Part shown: piece after piece, positions 10,348-20,114 of the stretch
How the letters are laid out: each line of letters begins with the position of its first letter
Numbering within the stretch: position 1 is the stretch's first letter
Source: Siphonodentalium dalli
Lineage: Eukaryota > Mollusca > Scaphopoda > Gadilida > Siphonodentaliidae
Length of the DNA stretch: 64,000 bases
NCBI GenBank assembly: GCA_032622095.1
Contig: CP136065.1
Span: forward strand, 208,364,151-208,428,150
Direction of reading: 5' to 3'
Program-made: the position numbers and the translations under genes
The notes under the pieces: model-generated
Databases searched by the model: none
Told to the model about the DNA's origin: nothing
Seen by the model: the letters and a program-made list of their open reading frames with translations, nothing else

Positions 10348-12891
10348 TTACGGCTTCTCGCGTTGACCATTTGATATTGGCAGTGCACAGCGACTATCTT
10401 CCGGACTGTCATTACATAACTTATGGTTCGGCTGGTCATGACCATATAGTATTGGTGACAACACATCATTTGTGGTTACGAGAGGCTCCATATACTGCTC
10501 AGGTGATTCATTGTCGAAGAGCATCGCCTTGTTCATATGACCCACATTTTCATCAGAAGAGTCAAAGGAAACCGGTCTTAGAACTGTTGATACAGCATCT
10601 GAGACATTAGCGGGCGACTCCAGAACTGTTTGAACAGCGTCTGAGATGTTAGTGGATGCCGAATCATCATCATATGAGCCTGATGTGATTGAATACATGG
10701 TCGAGTCAAAGCCAATTTTCTCGAATTCAAGGAAGGATGTATCGCCATCGGATGTCAAAGACTGTGTGAGAAGAGGGATCTGGGCGTCTCTCAGATCGCC
10801 TCTGTCTCCACCTGACCATCCTTGCTGCTGAAGCCGAACTGCATCTTCTTCAGAATCTATTGAATTCATCTCCAGAGAAACGCTATCGTCCCATTCTAGA
10901 TTGATATCATAGATCGGCGACTCTTCATCTTGTAAGAAGCCTGTGTTGGCATCGTGGTTGATATATGTCTCATCCGGTGATAGTGGTTTATGCTGAACTG
11001 CATTTCTTGCATAGAATGCATACTCCTCTGGTGTCAGAAGTTGCATGTCTTCTATTTCAGACTGTACGTTCAGCAGTTTGTCGGACAAGGTTGTCAGTTC
11101 CTGTACCAGTGTCCCTGGTTGTTCACAGTTGGAAAATTGCCCAGACGCAGAATAATTTACCTCCAATACTAAAGCGGGTGTCGGCCTAATAGGAAGACTC
11201 GTGGTTGTTGGAGCTTCAGTCTTCAACTCAGAGCTGGGATACATCAGAGTTGGATCGAGAGACTCAGATCTGGATGTCAATGTTTCTGGCAATGGCGATA
11301 TTGGGACATCATAATCTCGGAAATCGAGACGGGGAGGATCCCTGTGCATTGAAGAAGACCCGGGAAACCATTCTTCTGAGGGTGGATCACTCTGCGCCGA
11401 AGAAGTTTGTCGAGAATCCTTGCCGACCTGGAGCTTTGTGACTATATTATTGTCAGCTACTTCTTCCCCAACTAATTCAATTGGGTTGCCCTCCACTCTC
11501 TTATTTCCCTGTGCCGACTTGATGGCTATTGTTGACGGCGGATTGTCCAGGACTGCCGTTTTGGATGCCATCTTTTCTGATAATCCGCCTTGTAGCAACT
11601 TTTTGACAAGTAAGTCAGATTGTTTGGAGGTTGGCTGGTTGTAGGCCACTTGCCCTGCCATAGTGTCTTCTGGTGTGTTGACCGTTTGATTAGGATGGCG
11701 ATATGCAGGAACACTGTCGGTCTCTATGGAACTCGTACATAATGGTTGGTCATGTGCGGCCATTCTGGATGCCATCTTCGTTTTCTCATCTCTGGCTCGC
11801 ACTATGTGAACATCCAGGATATTCGCAGGGATAATCACCTCTGCTTCTTCATCAGAATGTAACTCTTCGTCGCTTACCATTTGAGCTAAAGACGATAATG
11901 ATTCTTTAACCTCAAGATCTCGGGAATCGAGACGGGGAGGATCTATCTGCATTGAAGACTTGGACGACATTTCTTCTGAGGGCGATACTGGAACATCATA
12001 ATCTCGGAAATCGAGACGGGGATGATTTCTCTGTATCGAAGACTTGGGAGACTTTTCTTCTGAGGGTGATACTGGAACCTCAAGGTCTCGGGAATCAAGA
12101 CGGGGAGGATCTCTCTGTGCCAAAGAAGTTCGTAAGACTTTAATGTTGCTAGCCACCTCTTCCCTATCTAAATCCATTGGACTGCCCCTTGCTCTCTCAC
12201 ACCCATGTGTCGAGTCGGTGGTTATCGTCCCCGATTGGGTGTCCATAGCGACCGTGTTGGTTGCCATCTTCTGTGGAGAATCACTTTCGGATGAGAGGCG
12301 GATACCTTTAACCGGAGTTTCATGGCAAGTGGGTTTCAATGTGTGCGATTCGATGGAATTATCACAATACCCAACTAAGGGGTAATGATTTTCCAAACTG
12401 GAAATCTGTTTGTAGAACAACAGTATTTTGGAATGTATGTCCCTCCACTTTTGTACTTCCTTATTCCTTAATTGAAGCCTGAGTCTGATATTGTTACTTA
12501 AGTTCCTGACTACCTGGTAACGCATAAAGCTGTATCTAATAGCAATGTAAAGGCTTTCAAAATTCTTGTTGGATTTGTTCCATTCCTCTTCAACTTTTCC
12601 CCTCTCACGCTGTAGTTTGATAAATGTGGATGTTACGTTAATTCCACACAAGCCCCTATCCACATAGTCGTCAATTAATCTCAGCTTTTTGATCGCAAGA
12701 CAGTCTGACTCTTTTTGCTCTTCTCGAAACCATTTGCTCTCATGTCCATACAGGATGTTGATTATTTCGTCCAACCTTTCGAGTTTCAATTTCCCAATTT
12801 CTAAAAATTCATCATGGGAATCGAGGAGGAAGTCATCGCTATACTTGGAAGTTTGATCTGGTAGGTTGTGACCTTGATTAGCACTGGACAT
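10348..12891 (-). CDS. Long unrecognised reading frame of the LTR-like element
   Basis: ATG at 12891 (MSSANQGHNLPDQ) opens 847 codons; a longer frame exists only with a TTG start. Residues about 15-175 look helical and charged, with Trp, Tyr and Leu, and could be a folded head. Residues about 200-430 are S/P/D-rich. The motif PRLDxRDxxVpvSPSEE recurs at about 263, 291 and 318, and again near 517. A module beginning KMAxxxA recurs near 208, 372 and 440. The tandemly amplified segment starts at DLLVKKLLQGG (about 426). There is no CCHC knuckle, no RT, protease or integrase motif and no signal peptide. Its place, first large frame after the leader, is where Gag would lie, so a highly diverged Gag or a captured host gene are both possible. 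It is truncated by the nonsense change described separately. The frame is intronless. Confidence 0.6.
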   Translation of the reverse strand: MSSANQGHNLPDQTSKYSDDFLLDSHDEFLEIGKLKLERLDEIINILYGHESKWFREEQKESDCLAIKKLRLIDDYVDRGLCGINVTSTFIKLQRERGKVEEEWNKSNKNFESLYIAIRYSFMRYQVVRNLSNNIRLRLQLRNKEVQKWRDIHSKILLFYKQISSLENHYPLVGYCDNSIESHTLKPTCHETPVKGIRLSSESDSPQKMATNTVAMDTQSGTITTDSTHGCERARGSPMDLDREEVASNIKVLRTSLAQRDPPRLDSRDLEVPVSPSEEKSPKSSIQRNHPRLDFRDYDVPVSPSEEMSSKSSMQIDPPRLDSRDLEVKESLSSLAQMVSDEELHSDEEAEVIIPANILDVHIVRARDEKTKMASRMAAHDQPLCTSSIETDSVPAYRHPNQTVNTPEDTMAGQVAYNQPTSKQSDLLVKKLLQGGLSEKMASKTAVLDNPPSTIAIKSAQGNKRVEGNPIELVGEEVADNNIVTKLQVGKDSRQTSSAQSDPPSEEWFPGSSSMHRDPPRLDFRDYDVPISPLPETLTSRSESLDPTLMYPSSELKTEAPTTTSLPIRPTPALVLEVNYSASGQFSNCEQPGTLVQELTTLSDKLLNVQSEIEDMQLLTPEEYAFYARNAVQHKPLSPDETYINHDANTGFLQDEESPIYDINLEWDDSVSLEMNSIDSEEDAVRLQQQGWSGGDRGDLRDAQIPLLTQSLTSDGDTSFLEFEKIGFDSTMYSITSGSYDDDSASTNISDAVQTVLESPANVSDAVSTVLRPVSFDSSDENVGHMNKAMLFDNESPEQYMEPLVTTNDVLSPILYGHDQPNHKLCNDSPEDSRCALPISNGQREKP

Positions 12892-15488
12892 CTTAATTGA
12901 ACCCGCCCCTAAATAAATCAGGCGTAACAGGCTTATCAATTAATTTATTCCAATCCGATCAATCAGCGTCACGGTATGCAAATACCCAATTTCAAGCGTT
13001 TCAGAGTATGATTGGCAAATCAATTGATTAGTGCAATACTACAAGTGATTTGCCCTCTACTTCTGAAAACTTTGTAGGTACTTTTAATTAATTTATATCA
13101 ATTTAAATCAATACACAAAGGAAAAAAAACAATTGAATATTCCAACAAGCAATCTGAGCAGCTATCTTATGAATAAATAATATATAATGCAATTTCCACA
13201 GGAATGATTGAACACAAACCGAGGTTCCAAAAAATCATTCCCAGCAAATCTGCATCAGGAAAATACACAACAGGGCTCAGAAAACTTAAGCAAAATTCCT
13301 AAGAGAACAAAAATAATGGAAATAAATATACCTATTCTGACACACTAAACATGATAATTATTGCACAGAGAATACATAACTTATACTATTTAATACCAAG
13401 CAATTAATTGAATACTGTGCAAATGTGTATCAAAAATTCACAAAAATTTATATCATATACATCAGGGTCTCCAAGGTACGAATAACTTGTTTTGAGAACC
13501 TGATCACAGTGACAAAAATATATGAAACAAAAACCAATTACATTTAGGTTAATCAGCTCTGAAAGTAAACATAACTTATATTGGCAAGCTGATTGCAAAA
13601 CTACTGGTAGATAAAGTGAATCAATGTGTATCAATTTAACTACAAGATATAGGCTGGCTTAATCCAGTCCGTTTCTTATGATAAGAGTAATCTCACTGGA
13701 AGAACGGCAGGATTATGTAAGAAATTAAGGTATTGAACGGTTATGCCCGCATCAATTTCTAAATTTGAAGTTGGTCATTGAATGAACAAGAAATATAGAT
13801 TCTGTTAACACAATGAAATATTTATTCAGCCAGAGAGTTATGGAAATATAGAACTTAACAGAAGAAGTTGAATACATGGGAATTATGAACCAATTCAGAA
13901 CCATACGGAAAATGCCTACTCAAAATACTACAAAAATATAACTTTATCTGATAGGCTACACACAAATAATTAATTCATTTATCAAAAATAACCACATACA
14001 AAATACTAATGAAAAAATATGCATATATCATAGATGTGTATATAATTTATTGAAGAATAAATCAGGGTCTCATAAGTTAATAAACTTATGCAGAGAAACT
14101 GATCACAGTGACATTAGAAATATAATAAATCAGTGTCTCAAAAGTACATATACTCATACAGAGAAACTAATCACAATGGCATGAAAATATATAAATAAAT
14201 GCAAAACTACAATAAATTATTACCCAAATTTGAATTAAACGAGAAAACTCGCTTTAATTTATCAAAAGATCTGACTCAAATGTCAAAAGAAGTGGAACTC
14301 TAAGTTTTTATCCAAATTCTAATTAAATGAGACAACTCGCGTTATTTCGGGTGGTTAGGTTATCAAAATCTCTGATTCAAATGTCACATGGAGTGAAACT
14401 CATGTGGAGCTGTGTCTTATACATGTGGACTGTCCATACAAACTCTAATATTTGACATCAGATAGAACAAGTAGTTCCATACTGATTTTGCAAGAATTTC
14501 CTTTCAGTTGAAAACTGGTTGCGCTGGTTTAATTAATATATATATACTCAGTGGAAGCTGTTCAATTTAGTATATGAGCTGTTGAAGTTGATCAAATTAC
14601 TGTCACATTTTAACTCTGGATATGTTGATATCTGCATTAAAGAATGAACATGTCATTTCAGGCTGCTTGGTTATCCATATTTAAATTAAACGAGTGACTC
14701 GCGTTAATCTATTAAAAGTCAAGAGCATGAAAATCATGTTGAGTCAACATTGAGAAATGTTGATGTCCAATTTAAACTCAGATATTTTATATCAGGTTGA
14801 ACAATAAATTTCAGGCTGCTTTCAAAGTTTGTCAAGAATTTTATTTCAGTTGAATCGTGGTTGAGCTGGTATAACGAAAATTGTCCAATTTGTTGGGAAC
14901 TGCCAAATTTATATTTTCAACACTGGTGTTTCACTGGTATGACATCTAAATTGGTTTGATGGGTGGAACAGAACTAATCATTTAGTTGGTTGTATTCATG
15001 TTGATTATTGATGAGTTGTGGTTGTGGCAGGTTCAAATCATCTGGCTGATTGAACTCCATTGTCATTGACATTTGTTTGAAAAATAGGAAACTTTATCTG
15101 ACTGTAATTCTGTAGTCACTGGGCAGCGAAGTTGTTCAAACACCTTCCTCTCTCCCCTGTCTTCAAAAATTGGCCAGCTAGCTGTGGTGAAGAATTGATG
15201 TCCGGAAACTGTATTTTACGTGTGGTCTATTTTTAGACCACCGCGCTGGATTTTGAAGCAAACGGCAGCAGGAATGTAAAATTTACACATTTAAACATGT
15301 TGTCGTTAGTTTTCATCAATCAGAATATGAAATATATATATTTAGCAGCATTATTACAGTTGAAATATAACCGAACACTGAATGTATAATCTTCAGGAAC
15401 GGAAAAACATGACGAAAATGGCAGAAATTCACAAGTCATTTTTACGAAAGTTTTTCACATCAAAATAAACTTCTCCGCGTGGATCCGT
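12892..15488 (-). other. 2.6-kb AT-rich leader of the LTR-like element
   Basis: No significant reading frame. The stretch holds diverged internal repeats. One motif contains CAGGGTCTC...GAGAAACTGATCACAGTGAC and occurs near 13462, 14066 and 14131. A second (AAATTAAACGAG...ACTCGCGTTAAT) occurs near 14230, 14325 and 14690. A third (CAATTTCAGGCTGCT-like) occurs near 14660 and 14806. Long repeat-bearing leaders are known in large non-autonomous LTR elements; any packaging role here is inference. Confidence 0.45.
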
Positions 15489-15504
15489 GGTTGCTTCGTC
15501 GCCA
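15489..15504 (-). other. Primer-binding-site-like sequence
   Basis: On the minus strand TGGCGACGAAGCAACC begins 2 bp after the end of the right LTR. TGG matches the CCA tail of a tRNA primer, and the placement is canonical. I cannot assign the tRNA without a tRNA set. Confidence 0.4.
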
Positions 15505-15506
15505 AT

Positions 15507-15719
15507 AAAGCAGAACAGGAATCTACATTCGTATTTAGACATAGTTTATTCTATACATTAATACAAGATGTCACAGTAAAACAACATGTCAGCCAAATAG
15601 GTGTCGTCTCGTTCACGGTCAGTTCTGTTCTGTCCTTCTCGGTAGCTGGGAGTGACGTCACATCCTCGGGTGCACTCGGACCGGATAACCGGTACTCTTC
15701 GGGACCTAATACCGCTACA
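15507..15719 (-). repeat. 5' LTR-like repeat
   Basis: A 213-bp partner of the interrupted repeat at 678-1616. The outer 100 bp (15620-15719) are nearly identical to it; the inner 110 bp have diverged. It contains CCGGATAACCGG-type dyads and a CRE. Confidence 0.6.
15653..15660. promoter_or_regulatory. CRE-type palindrome TGACGTCA in right LTR
   Basis: Same site as in the left LTR, in the U3-like portion upstream of the long reading frame. If the element is transcribed, this is the promoter-side copy. Confidence 0.4.
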
Positions 15720-15839
15720 TCAATATGATGCTGCTAAAACGCAGTTTGGTTGGTGCGTTAAAACAGATAAAAAGGGGAACATCTCTAGCCAGAGTTTAAC
15801 CGAGCGAGTTCCACTCACTGCTTGAGCTGATTCTCTCCA

Positions 15840-16740
15840 AAAATACGGAAACGCATACTTGTATGTCGAATCGCGAAAATACAAATACATCATGTCGGTT
15901 CTCAAACAACTCCATTGGCTGGCCGCCAAACAGTGGATCGACTTCAAAATTTTGTGTCTTGCTCATCGCTGTGCATTTCAAATTGCTCCAGCTTACCTTC
16001 AAGAGATCGCTCCGATCAAAGAATGAAGTCAGACTCATCAACAACACTGGACAGTCTGCCCTAGCCAATCGCCGTCTTTCAGTATCGTCGCGCCATATAA
16101 GTGGAACGGACTGTAATTTACGTATCAACGGCTGTTATGACGACTTCAAAAAGCAACTGAAAACATTCTTATTCCAAGAATCATTCAAAGACTTGGAATT
16201 GCAACCGAATAAGATGTCCCGTAAGCACGTTATATAGCGAGTAGCCTTGGCCAGCATTGGTTTGTCTTCAGGCTATGCCAGGTAAAAGCTAACGTCATAC
16301 ACATCAACCAAGCAAAACACCAGCTGAACTTAACTCGTGAACATATGTGTTTGATAACTGTTTCTATTTTATCACTAATTAAGCACCTTAGTCTCATCAA
16401 TATTTTTCGATTAAATTTTACTCGTTTCCAGGCCGTTCGCCATTTTAACACCCTTTTCATGTTATTTTTAGCATGTTATCCGTCCTCCATTTTACCCCCC
16501 TTTTTTCACTGTCATTGTTTTTAGTATTTCATCACTCCCAACTTATCAGTAACTTTTAAATAATTGTTTTCGATTTGTGATTTTATGCGCTTCTGTATTT
16601 TATTTATAACATCTCACTTTTAGTTCATTTTTTGTTGTTAATGTCCATAATTATGCCTTATATTTGCAATTGTATTTTATGTTTAACATGCCAGGCGTTT
16701 TAGAGCACTTCGGTGGATTTTACGCTATACAAAACTGTTA
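15840..16740 (+). pseudogene. Degenerate LINE 3' end (reverse-transcriptase ORF C-terminus)
   Basis: Across shifting frames one can read VLKQLHWLAAKQWIDFKILCLAHRC, then APAYLQEIAP, a WNGL-like segment and a final KKQLKTFLFQESF. This is the conserved C-terminal tail of many CR1/L2/Jockey-like LINE polyproteins (LHWLPV..RIDFKI, then FK..LKT.LF). Stops and frameshifts break it. The 3' tail near 16690-16735 (GAGCACTTCGGTGGATTTTACGCTATACAAA) resembles the ends of such LINEs. It is a dead copy with only the 3' end present, which is typical 5' truncation. Confidence 0.6.
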
Positions 16741-16837
16741 TCTGAACCTATGAGTGTTTTAGATTTGGCTTTATTCACAATGTGATATTCTATACACTTT
16801 ATGTTTCTATCTTTTGTTCTGATGTATCTGTCGAACT

Positions 16838-17057
16838 CGTGTTAAATCTAAACCGATATCGTGTTAAATCTAAACCGATATCGTGTTAAATCTAAACGGA
16901 TATCAGGCTAAATCTAAACCGATATCGGGTTAAATCTAAACCGATATCGGGTTAAATCTAAACCGATATCGCGTTAAATCTAAACAGATATCGGGTTAAA
17001 TCTAAACGGATATCGGGTTAAATCTAAACCGATTTCGCGTTAAATCTAAACCGATTT
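16838..17057. repeat. 22-bp minisatellite, 10 copies
   Basis: The unit is CGTGTTAAATCTAAACCGATAT. Ten contiguous copies without length change differ mainly at positions 2-4 and near CCG. The array is adjacent to the duplicated block 17032-17491. Confidence 0.9.
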
Positions 17058-17491
17058 CATGTATGTTCAACCGAATTTAGTGTTGCATTAATTTAACACG
17101 GTCAAAATTGGTTAAAATTCACACGATTCGGTTTAAATTCATCTCAGTACTCAAGTTGAAAGGTTGAGTATAACAAAGAATAGTGTGAAATGTAACCCAG
17201 TAACATATTTGAATGTAACTCTGATTAGTGTTAAACGTTACACACTAACAACGAAAGTTCATAGACTTCAGAATTACAGTAGGAAATAACGAAATATAGA
17301 TGACGTCATGATGATGTCATGATGACGTCATGATTAAAAAATAACTCCATCTCATGATTGTGTTCTATACTCACCGGGCCTGGATTTAGTGTGTCAATCA
17401 TTTGAAGAATGAGGTCCCCATAGGGTGAATTTAGTGATGCTATCCTGTACAGCGTGCTAGCAGCACCAAATTCACCCTTTGGGGACCTCAT
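17032..17491. repeat. Direct duplication, copy 1 (partner at 17613-18036)
   Basis: Matching blocks are offset by about 585 bp. They share the segment from TTCAACCGAATTTAGTG through GAAATATAGATGACGTCATGA to AATTTAGTGATGCTATCC. Copy 1 has an extra expansion of the TGATGACGTCA motif near 17300-17332. Confidence 0.8.
17409..17491. repeat. 83-bp hairpin element (ATGAGGTCCCC ends)
   Basis: The terminal inverted repeat ATGAGGTCCCC..AGGGTGAATTT is mirrored by AAATTCACCCTTTGGGGACCTCAT. A truncated sister lies at about 17972-18036 and a near-perfect hairpin at 18234-18317. It looks like a small fold-back element. Confidence 0.75.
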
Positions 17492-17612
17492 ATATATAAA
17501 CAAAACTGCATCAACATCACGACAGCTAACGTGTGGTGCCCTGCAAGGCTTTGTCCTTGGACCCATTCAATTTATACATCTTCCCTGGGTCACCTTCTTC
17601 GCAAGAAGAAAG

Positions 17613-18036
17613 CCGATATCGGGTTGAATCTAAACAGATTTCGTGTTATGTTCAACCGAATTTAGTGTTGCATTAATTTAACACGGTCCAATTGGGTTAA
17701 AATTCATACGAATCGGTTTACATTCATCTCAGTACTCGAGTTGAAAGGATGAGCATAGCACTGAATATTGTGAAATGTTACCCAGTAACAGAATTGAATG
17801 TAACTATGATTAGTTTTAAACGTTACCCACTAACAACGAAAGTTCATAGACTTCATAATTACCGTAGGAAATAACGAAATATAGATGACGTCATGATTAA
17901 AAAATAACTCCATCTCATGATTGTGTTCTATACTCACAGAGTCTGGATTTAGTGTGTTTGTCATTTGAAGAATGAGGTCCCCAGAGAGTGAATTTAGTGA
18001 TGCTATCCTGTACAGCGTGCTAGCAGCACCAAATTC
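17613..18036. repeat. Direct duplication, copy 2
   Basis: Partner of 17032-17491, about 85-90 percent identical by eye. It ends inside the hairpin element, whose right arm is lost. Confidence 0.8.
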
Positions 18037-18233
18037 AGGTTAGGCCTCAACTGCTATGGACGACTTAGGATCAGATTGAAGTTCCCCCAGTTGAAAATAA
18101 TCACCTCGATTATGCATTTTATCTTCTGCAAATTAGGGGATATAAATACCGAAGATGGGGGGGGGGGGGAGTAAATATAAACAATGTTAATTTGAAACTA
18201 TTGATACTTCTCAGATGATGATGCCTAAGCATA

Positions 18234-18317
18234 ATGAGGTCCCCGGAGGGTGAATTTGGCGACGCTAGCCCACTGTGTGGGATAGCGTCACTAAATTCAC
18301 CCTTTGGTGGACCTCAT
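18234..18317. repeat. Near-perfect 84-bp hairpin
   Basis: The two arms (ATGAGGTCCCC...CTAGCCCAC and its mirror GTGGGATAGC...GACCTCAT) fold on a 2-3 base loop. The flanking TTGCAGAATG..GTGTGTC, read in reverse, matches the flank of the 17409 copy, so the mobile unit is larger than the hairpin. Confidence 0.75.
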
Positions 18318-18592
18318 TCTGCAAATGACAGACACACTATTTGCAGGCTTGGTTCAAACGCACTTAATAATTATTCCACTGTTTCGTCCGCGATTGAAAC
18401 CATGTGCGAATTATTTCCGTGTTCAAAGTTGAATTATCCCAGATGTGTAAGTCAATTCTGATTGGTCAAAATAGTTAACACTATGAATGTGTGAGGTCAT
18501 TGGTAACATGTTTTTGCAATGATTACTCGCACTGGGTCGCGCAGTTATGTTCAATGAGTATGGAGTGTAATGTGAATATGTTGGTATAACGA

Positions 18593-20045
18593 CCAGGGTC
18601 CGCGCTGGCCCGTAATTTGATTTTGCCAAATATTTTGCCAAATGAAAATATTTTTTGCCAAATTTGTTCACTAATTGCCAAATACTATCACTGATATTAT
18701 TAATTTATGCAACAAAGTGTATTTTATTCTGATATCGCTGTTTGAACGACTTTTGATATCCAGCTTTGGTCACTAGGACGTAACAACTACAGATACAGAC
18801 AGATAGGAAGCAGTTAGTTAAAAATTATTGTCGCCTCTGTATTGAGGTTTATCATACAACAATAAATCAATAACCGAACAATACAATACTGCACACTGCA
18901 ATAAATACTAGTAATCCGTACACCCTAATCACGGGGTAGGAACTGCTCGGCGAGGCTGATACCTCTTCCGATCTTCGGTCCAGTTCTTATCCGATCTAGT
19001 CAAGGTCACTGGGGATTTTCCCACGGTAAATAACGCAAGTTATACGCAACAGAGATATTATGGAGTTCATTTGTTGTATACACCTTGCCAGCTACCTCAA
19101 CTATCAAGACATACTATTTGGAAATTGTTAAGTAAATGTGGAATAGTAGAATTTATCCATTTTAAGAAATGTTCCAGTTCACTAGTGATGGGTCCCAGTT
19201 CACCATTGATAAGATCCGTTCACTACCCGAACATCTATGATTGATTGATTGATTGGGGTTTATTGTCGCTTTAGCCACTAAGGCCATATCACGACATTGC
19301 CAGTTTTAGTGGTGGAGGAAATCCGCACACTTGCGACTAATCTAACAGTGATTTCAATGGCTGATAAACTCGTCAACCATGTGCGGCAAACCACCGGCCA
19401 TCGGCGAGTAACTGGTAACTCCACCAGATAACGATTTCGAGTTACAAAGTCCACGATGGAAACATGTGGATTTGAACCCTAATCGCCAGCGCTGGAGGGC
19501 GAAACGGCTTGGAGTTGTACCCCTAACCGATTGAGCCACCGAGACCCCCTCGAACATCTATGAAACAGATTTTTGGTAAAATATGTGTGCACATATGTTT
19601 GAACTAAAACTTTACACTGGACTCACTTTTGTTTGAATTTAATCGCTAATGTTATTGCGATACGGTAGTTTGGTACATGGTGTAAAGCACGTCTGTTTTG
19701 GACCAAGTACAAAAAACTTGTAAGTGAACTGGACACGGATCGACAGAGAACTGGACCGAAAATCACAAGAGGATCTTTTCTCATGGAGCAGTTATTACCC
19801 CGTGCTAATGCTATATCAGATTAACTGCATACTGATAGGTGTTAACTTTTCTAAAATACCACTAATACAATTATATTGCAATAGTTTCCTGAATTATTGG
19901 TTAGTTGATTGACCAATTATTTTCAACTATCTTGATGAATTAATAAGTGACTTGCCAAAACATTTGCCAAGTGAAAATATGTTTTGCCAAATGTGAATTA
20001 TTTTTGCCATTGACAAATTTGACAAATGATAGCGCGAACCCTGTG
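18593..20045. mobile_element. hAT-like non-autonomous element, 1453 bp
   Basis: The 8-bp direct repeat TATAACGA flanks it (18585-18592 and 20046-20053). The ends are mirrored: CCAGGGTCCGCGC on the left and, read inward, CACAGGGTTCGCGC on the right. Subterminal TTTTGCCAAAT repeats occur at both ends (18618-18680 and 19950-20020), as in hAT elements. No transposase frame is visible. A SINE at 19241-19550 has inserted into it. Confidence 0.75.
19228..19563 (-). mobile_element. tRNA-derived SINE with 13-bp target duplication
   Basis: The body is 19241-19550 on the minus strand. Its head carries an A-box-like TGGCTCAATCGGTTAGG and a B-box GGTTCAAATCC at tRNA-like spacing, so it is an RNA polymerase III promoter type. 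The tail ends in repeated AATC (TGATTGATTGATT on the plus strand). CGAACATCTATGA flanks it exactly at 19228-19240 and 19551-19563. It encodes no protein and relies on a partner LINE. The perfect duplication suggests a relatively young insertion. I cannot name the SINE family. Confidence 0.85.
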
Positions 20046-20114
20046 TATAACGATCAATTCTGTTATCGTGTTTAAACAACTCGATAAAGTGTAACACAAT
20101 ATATAGAGTTAATT

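Larger units (their letters stand above)
2193..11617. repeat. Five exact-length 1885-bp tandem units
   Basis: The boundary pattern recurs every 1885 bp with no length change. Units are at 2193-4077, 4078-5962, 5963-7847, 7848-9732 and 9733-11617, so the array is 5 x 1885 bp. The right edge is where the unit meets unique sequence (AAGTAAGTCAG then ATTGTTTGG). The left edge is near GGCCCAGCATTCTC. Only about 3 to 5 single-base differences distinguish each unit from the consensus and no indels were seen. Because 1885 is not a multiple of 3, successive units are in different frames and cannot form one long protein. Confidence 0.95.
678..15719 (-). mobile_element. LTR-retrotransposon-like element, large and non-autonomous
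   Basis: Two related direct repeats (678-1616 and 15507-15719) bound a 13.9-kb interior. Read on the minus strand, each repeat starts with TGTAGCGG and ends with GCTTT. The outer flanks carry the same 5 bases, TCAAT on the plus strand, at 673-677 and 15720-15724. A TGG-starting primer-site-like sequence lies 2 bp inside the right repeat, and a GGGGGAA purine run abuts the left repeat. This is the order expected for 5' LTR, PBS, body, PPT and 3' LTR on the minus strand. The interior has one large unrecognised reading frame on that strand. I see no reverse transcriptase, RNase H, integrase or protease motifs, so the element would need enzymes from elsewhere, like LARD-type elements. Against this reading, the repeats do not end in CA and their two halves have diverged unequally. 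Confidence 0.55.

Noticed and set aside
16838-17057. Possible CRISPR-like array of regular repeats
   Set aside because: There are no spacers. The 22-bp units are contiguous, and the context is eukaryotic.
19480-19550. Possible functional tRNA gene
   Set aside because: A and B boxes are present, but the sequence lacks a proper acceptor-stem pairing and belongs to a 310-bp SINE with target duplication and AATC tail.
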